This document shows positions 5,399 to 5,976 of a stretch of 5,976 bases of DNA, piece after piece. Each line of letters opens with the position of its first letter. The stretch's first letter is position 1. Location of the stretch: positions 1 through 5,976 of the forward strand of contig DJPK01000067.1 of NCBI GenBank assembly GCA_002438545.1, in the 5' to 3' direction. Both the position numbers and the translations under genes were made by a program. The notes beneath the pieces were generated by a model, which worked only from the letters and a program-made list of their open reading frames with translations, was not told where the DNA came from and searched no databases. The stretch comes from Caryophanales bacterium UBA6414 (lineage in GTDB: Bacteria; Bacillota_I; Bacilli_A; RF39; UBA660).

Positions 5399-5976
5399 TA
5401 ATTGGTAAATCTTAAACTTTCATTAGATACATTAAAGATAATTCCTAATAATAACATATATGATAATAATGATGATCCACCGTAAGATATAAAGGGAAGA
5501 GTAATTCCCATAATTGGTAGTAAGCCAATAGTCATAGAGATATTATATACTTGTTGGAAAAGTAATACTCCAAGAATACCACCAATAGCATATTTATCAC
5601 AGTTATTACTTGTTTTATTAACAGTTGTTATTAATGTTATGTCAAAGAAAATAATAACGGATATTAAGAATAAAGCTCCTATTAAACCATAGTTAGATGC
5701 AAAAACACTAAAGATAAAGTCTGTTTGCATTTCGGGAATAGTAATTGGCACTTTATTAATACCATGCCCGGTTAAACCTGCTGAGCCAATAGCCATAATA
5801 GAGTTTTTAAGTTGCAACCCACTAGAACTTGACCAGTTAAGAATTCTATCCATTCGATAAAAGAATGATGTACCAAATATTTTAATAAATAAATCTTGAT
5901 TAAGAAGGTAGAGTGCTAAGAAACTACCACCAAATAGTAAGATAATTGATAATGACATAATAAACCATCTTTTTCT
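5398..5976 (-). CDS. RodA/FtsW/SpoVE (SEDS) family peptidoglycan polymerase, C-terminal part
   Basis: The frame is open to the right edge (192 visible codons, first residues RKRWFI), so the gene begins outside the window; an internal ATG at 5958 is not the start because SEDS proteins are about twice this long. SEDS enzymes are multi-pass membrane glycosyltransferases that polymerise lipid II with a partner class B penicillin-binding protein, for elongation (RodA), division (FtsW) or spore cortex (SpoVE). The visible part carries 'FYRMDRIL' (39-46), the extracellular motif 'PEMQTDFIFSVF' (81-92) with the Asp (86) that aligns with the essential RodA aspartate, and the hallmark 'GITLPFISYGGSS' (157-169). 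About four membrane helices are evident. 'MTIGLLPIMGITLPF' and the short C-terminus lean towards RodA, but I cannot separate it from FtsW with confidence. The C-terminal end appears intact and closes at a terminator shared with the prepilin operon. Confidence 0.92.
   Translation of the reverse strand, partial: RKRWFIMSLSIILLFGGSFLALYLLNQDLFIKIFGTSFFYRMDRILNWSSSSGLQLKNSIMAIGSAGLTGHGINKVPITIPEMQTDFIFSVFASNYGLIGALFLISVIIFFDITLITTVNKTSNNCDKYAIGGILGVLLFQQVYNISMTIGLLPIMGITLPFISYGGSSLLSYMLLLGIIFNVSNESLRFTN

Noticed and set aside
5956..5958. ATG as the start of the RodA/FtsW gene
   Set aside because: The frame continues to the window edge, there is no ribosome binding site just upstream, and the N-terminal half of the family would be missing.
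1..5976. Mycoplasma-type genetic code (TGA as Trp)
   Set aside because: Trp codons in all recognisable genes are TGG, and no conserved Trp position is encoded by TGA; the standard bacterial code explains every gene.

Overview
This is a very AT-rich chromosomal window. Leucine is mostly TTA, low-complexity AAT/AGT/ACT codons are abundant, and intrinsic hairpin-plus-U-tract terminators and AGGAGG/AGGTGAT ribosome binding sites are typical of low-GC Gram-positive bacteria. Every recognisable stop is TAA or TAG (seven TAA, one TAG), and visible tryptophans are TGG, so nothing here argues for a UGA-Trp code. An undecaprenyl-diphosphatase and a RodA/FtsW-type polymerase imply a peptidoglycan wall. 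My inference is a Bacillota (Bacilli- or Clostridia-like) organism, perhaps one of the uncultured small-genome gut Bacilli close to the Mollicutes. The genus cannot be read from this sequence.

Layout, left to right. (1) The C-terminal part of an EF-Tu-related protein enters from the left edge. It is followed 15 bp later by uppP on the same strand, and both end at a bidirectional terminator (1161-1190). (2) Two minus-strand genes follow: a DUF2130 coiled-coil/nuclease-fold protein (1171-2358) and, upstream of it, a small two-helix DUF378 membrane protein (2423-2620). They are separated by a terminator-like hairpin that also contains a consensus -10 box. (3) A 116-bp divergent intergenic region leads to a LolA/GerS-like two-domain lipoprotein (2737-3768) with its own terminator. 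(4) A two-gene operon encodes proteins with type IV prepilin N-termini (3878-4882 and 4872-5360). They overlap by 11 bp, and the first carries a striking cysteine-rich C-terminal module. (5) A second bidirectional terminator (5366-5398) separates this operon from the convergent C-terminal part of a RodA/FtsW/SpoVE polymerase, which runs off the right edge.

Common theme: most genes belong to the cell envelope. UppP recycles the lipid carrier used for wall synthesis and the RodA/FtsW protein polymerises lipid II. The lipoprotein, the DUF378 protein and the two pilin-like proteins are membrane-anchored or exported. The DUF2130 protein and the EF-Tu-like fragment are the cytoplasmic exceptions. 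No RNA genes, CRISPR arrays, insertion sequences or attachment sites were seen, and no gene-free stretch exceeds 300 bases; the longest is the 116-bp divergent region at 2621-2736. The most unusual items are the cysteine-rich prepilin and the highly divergent EF-Tu domain III.
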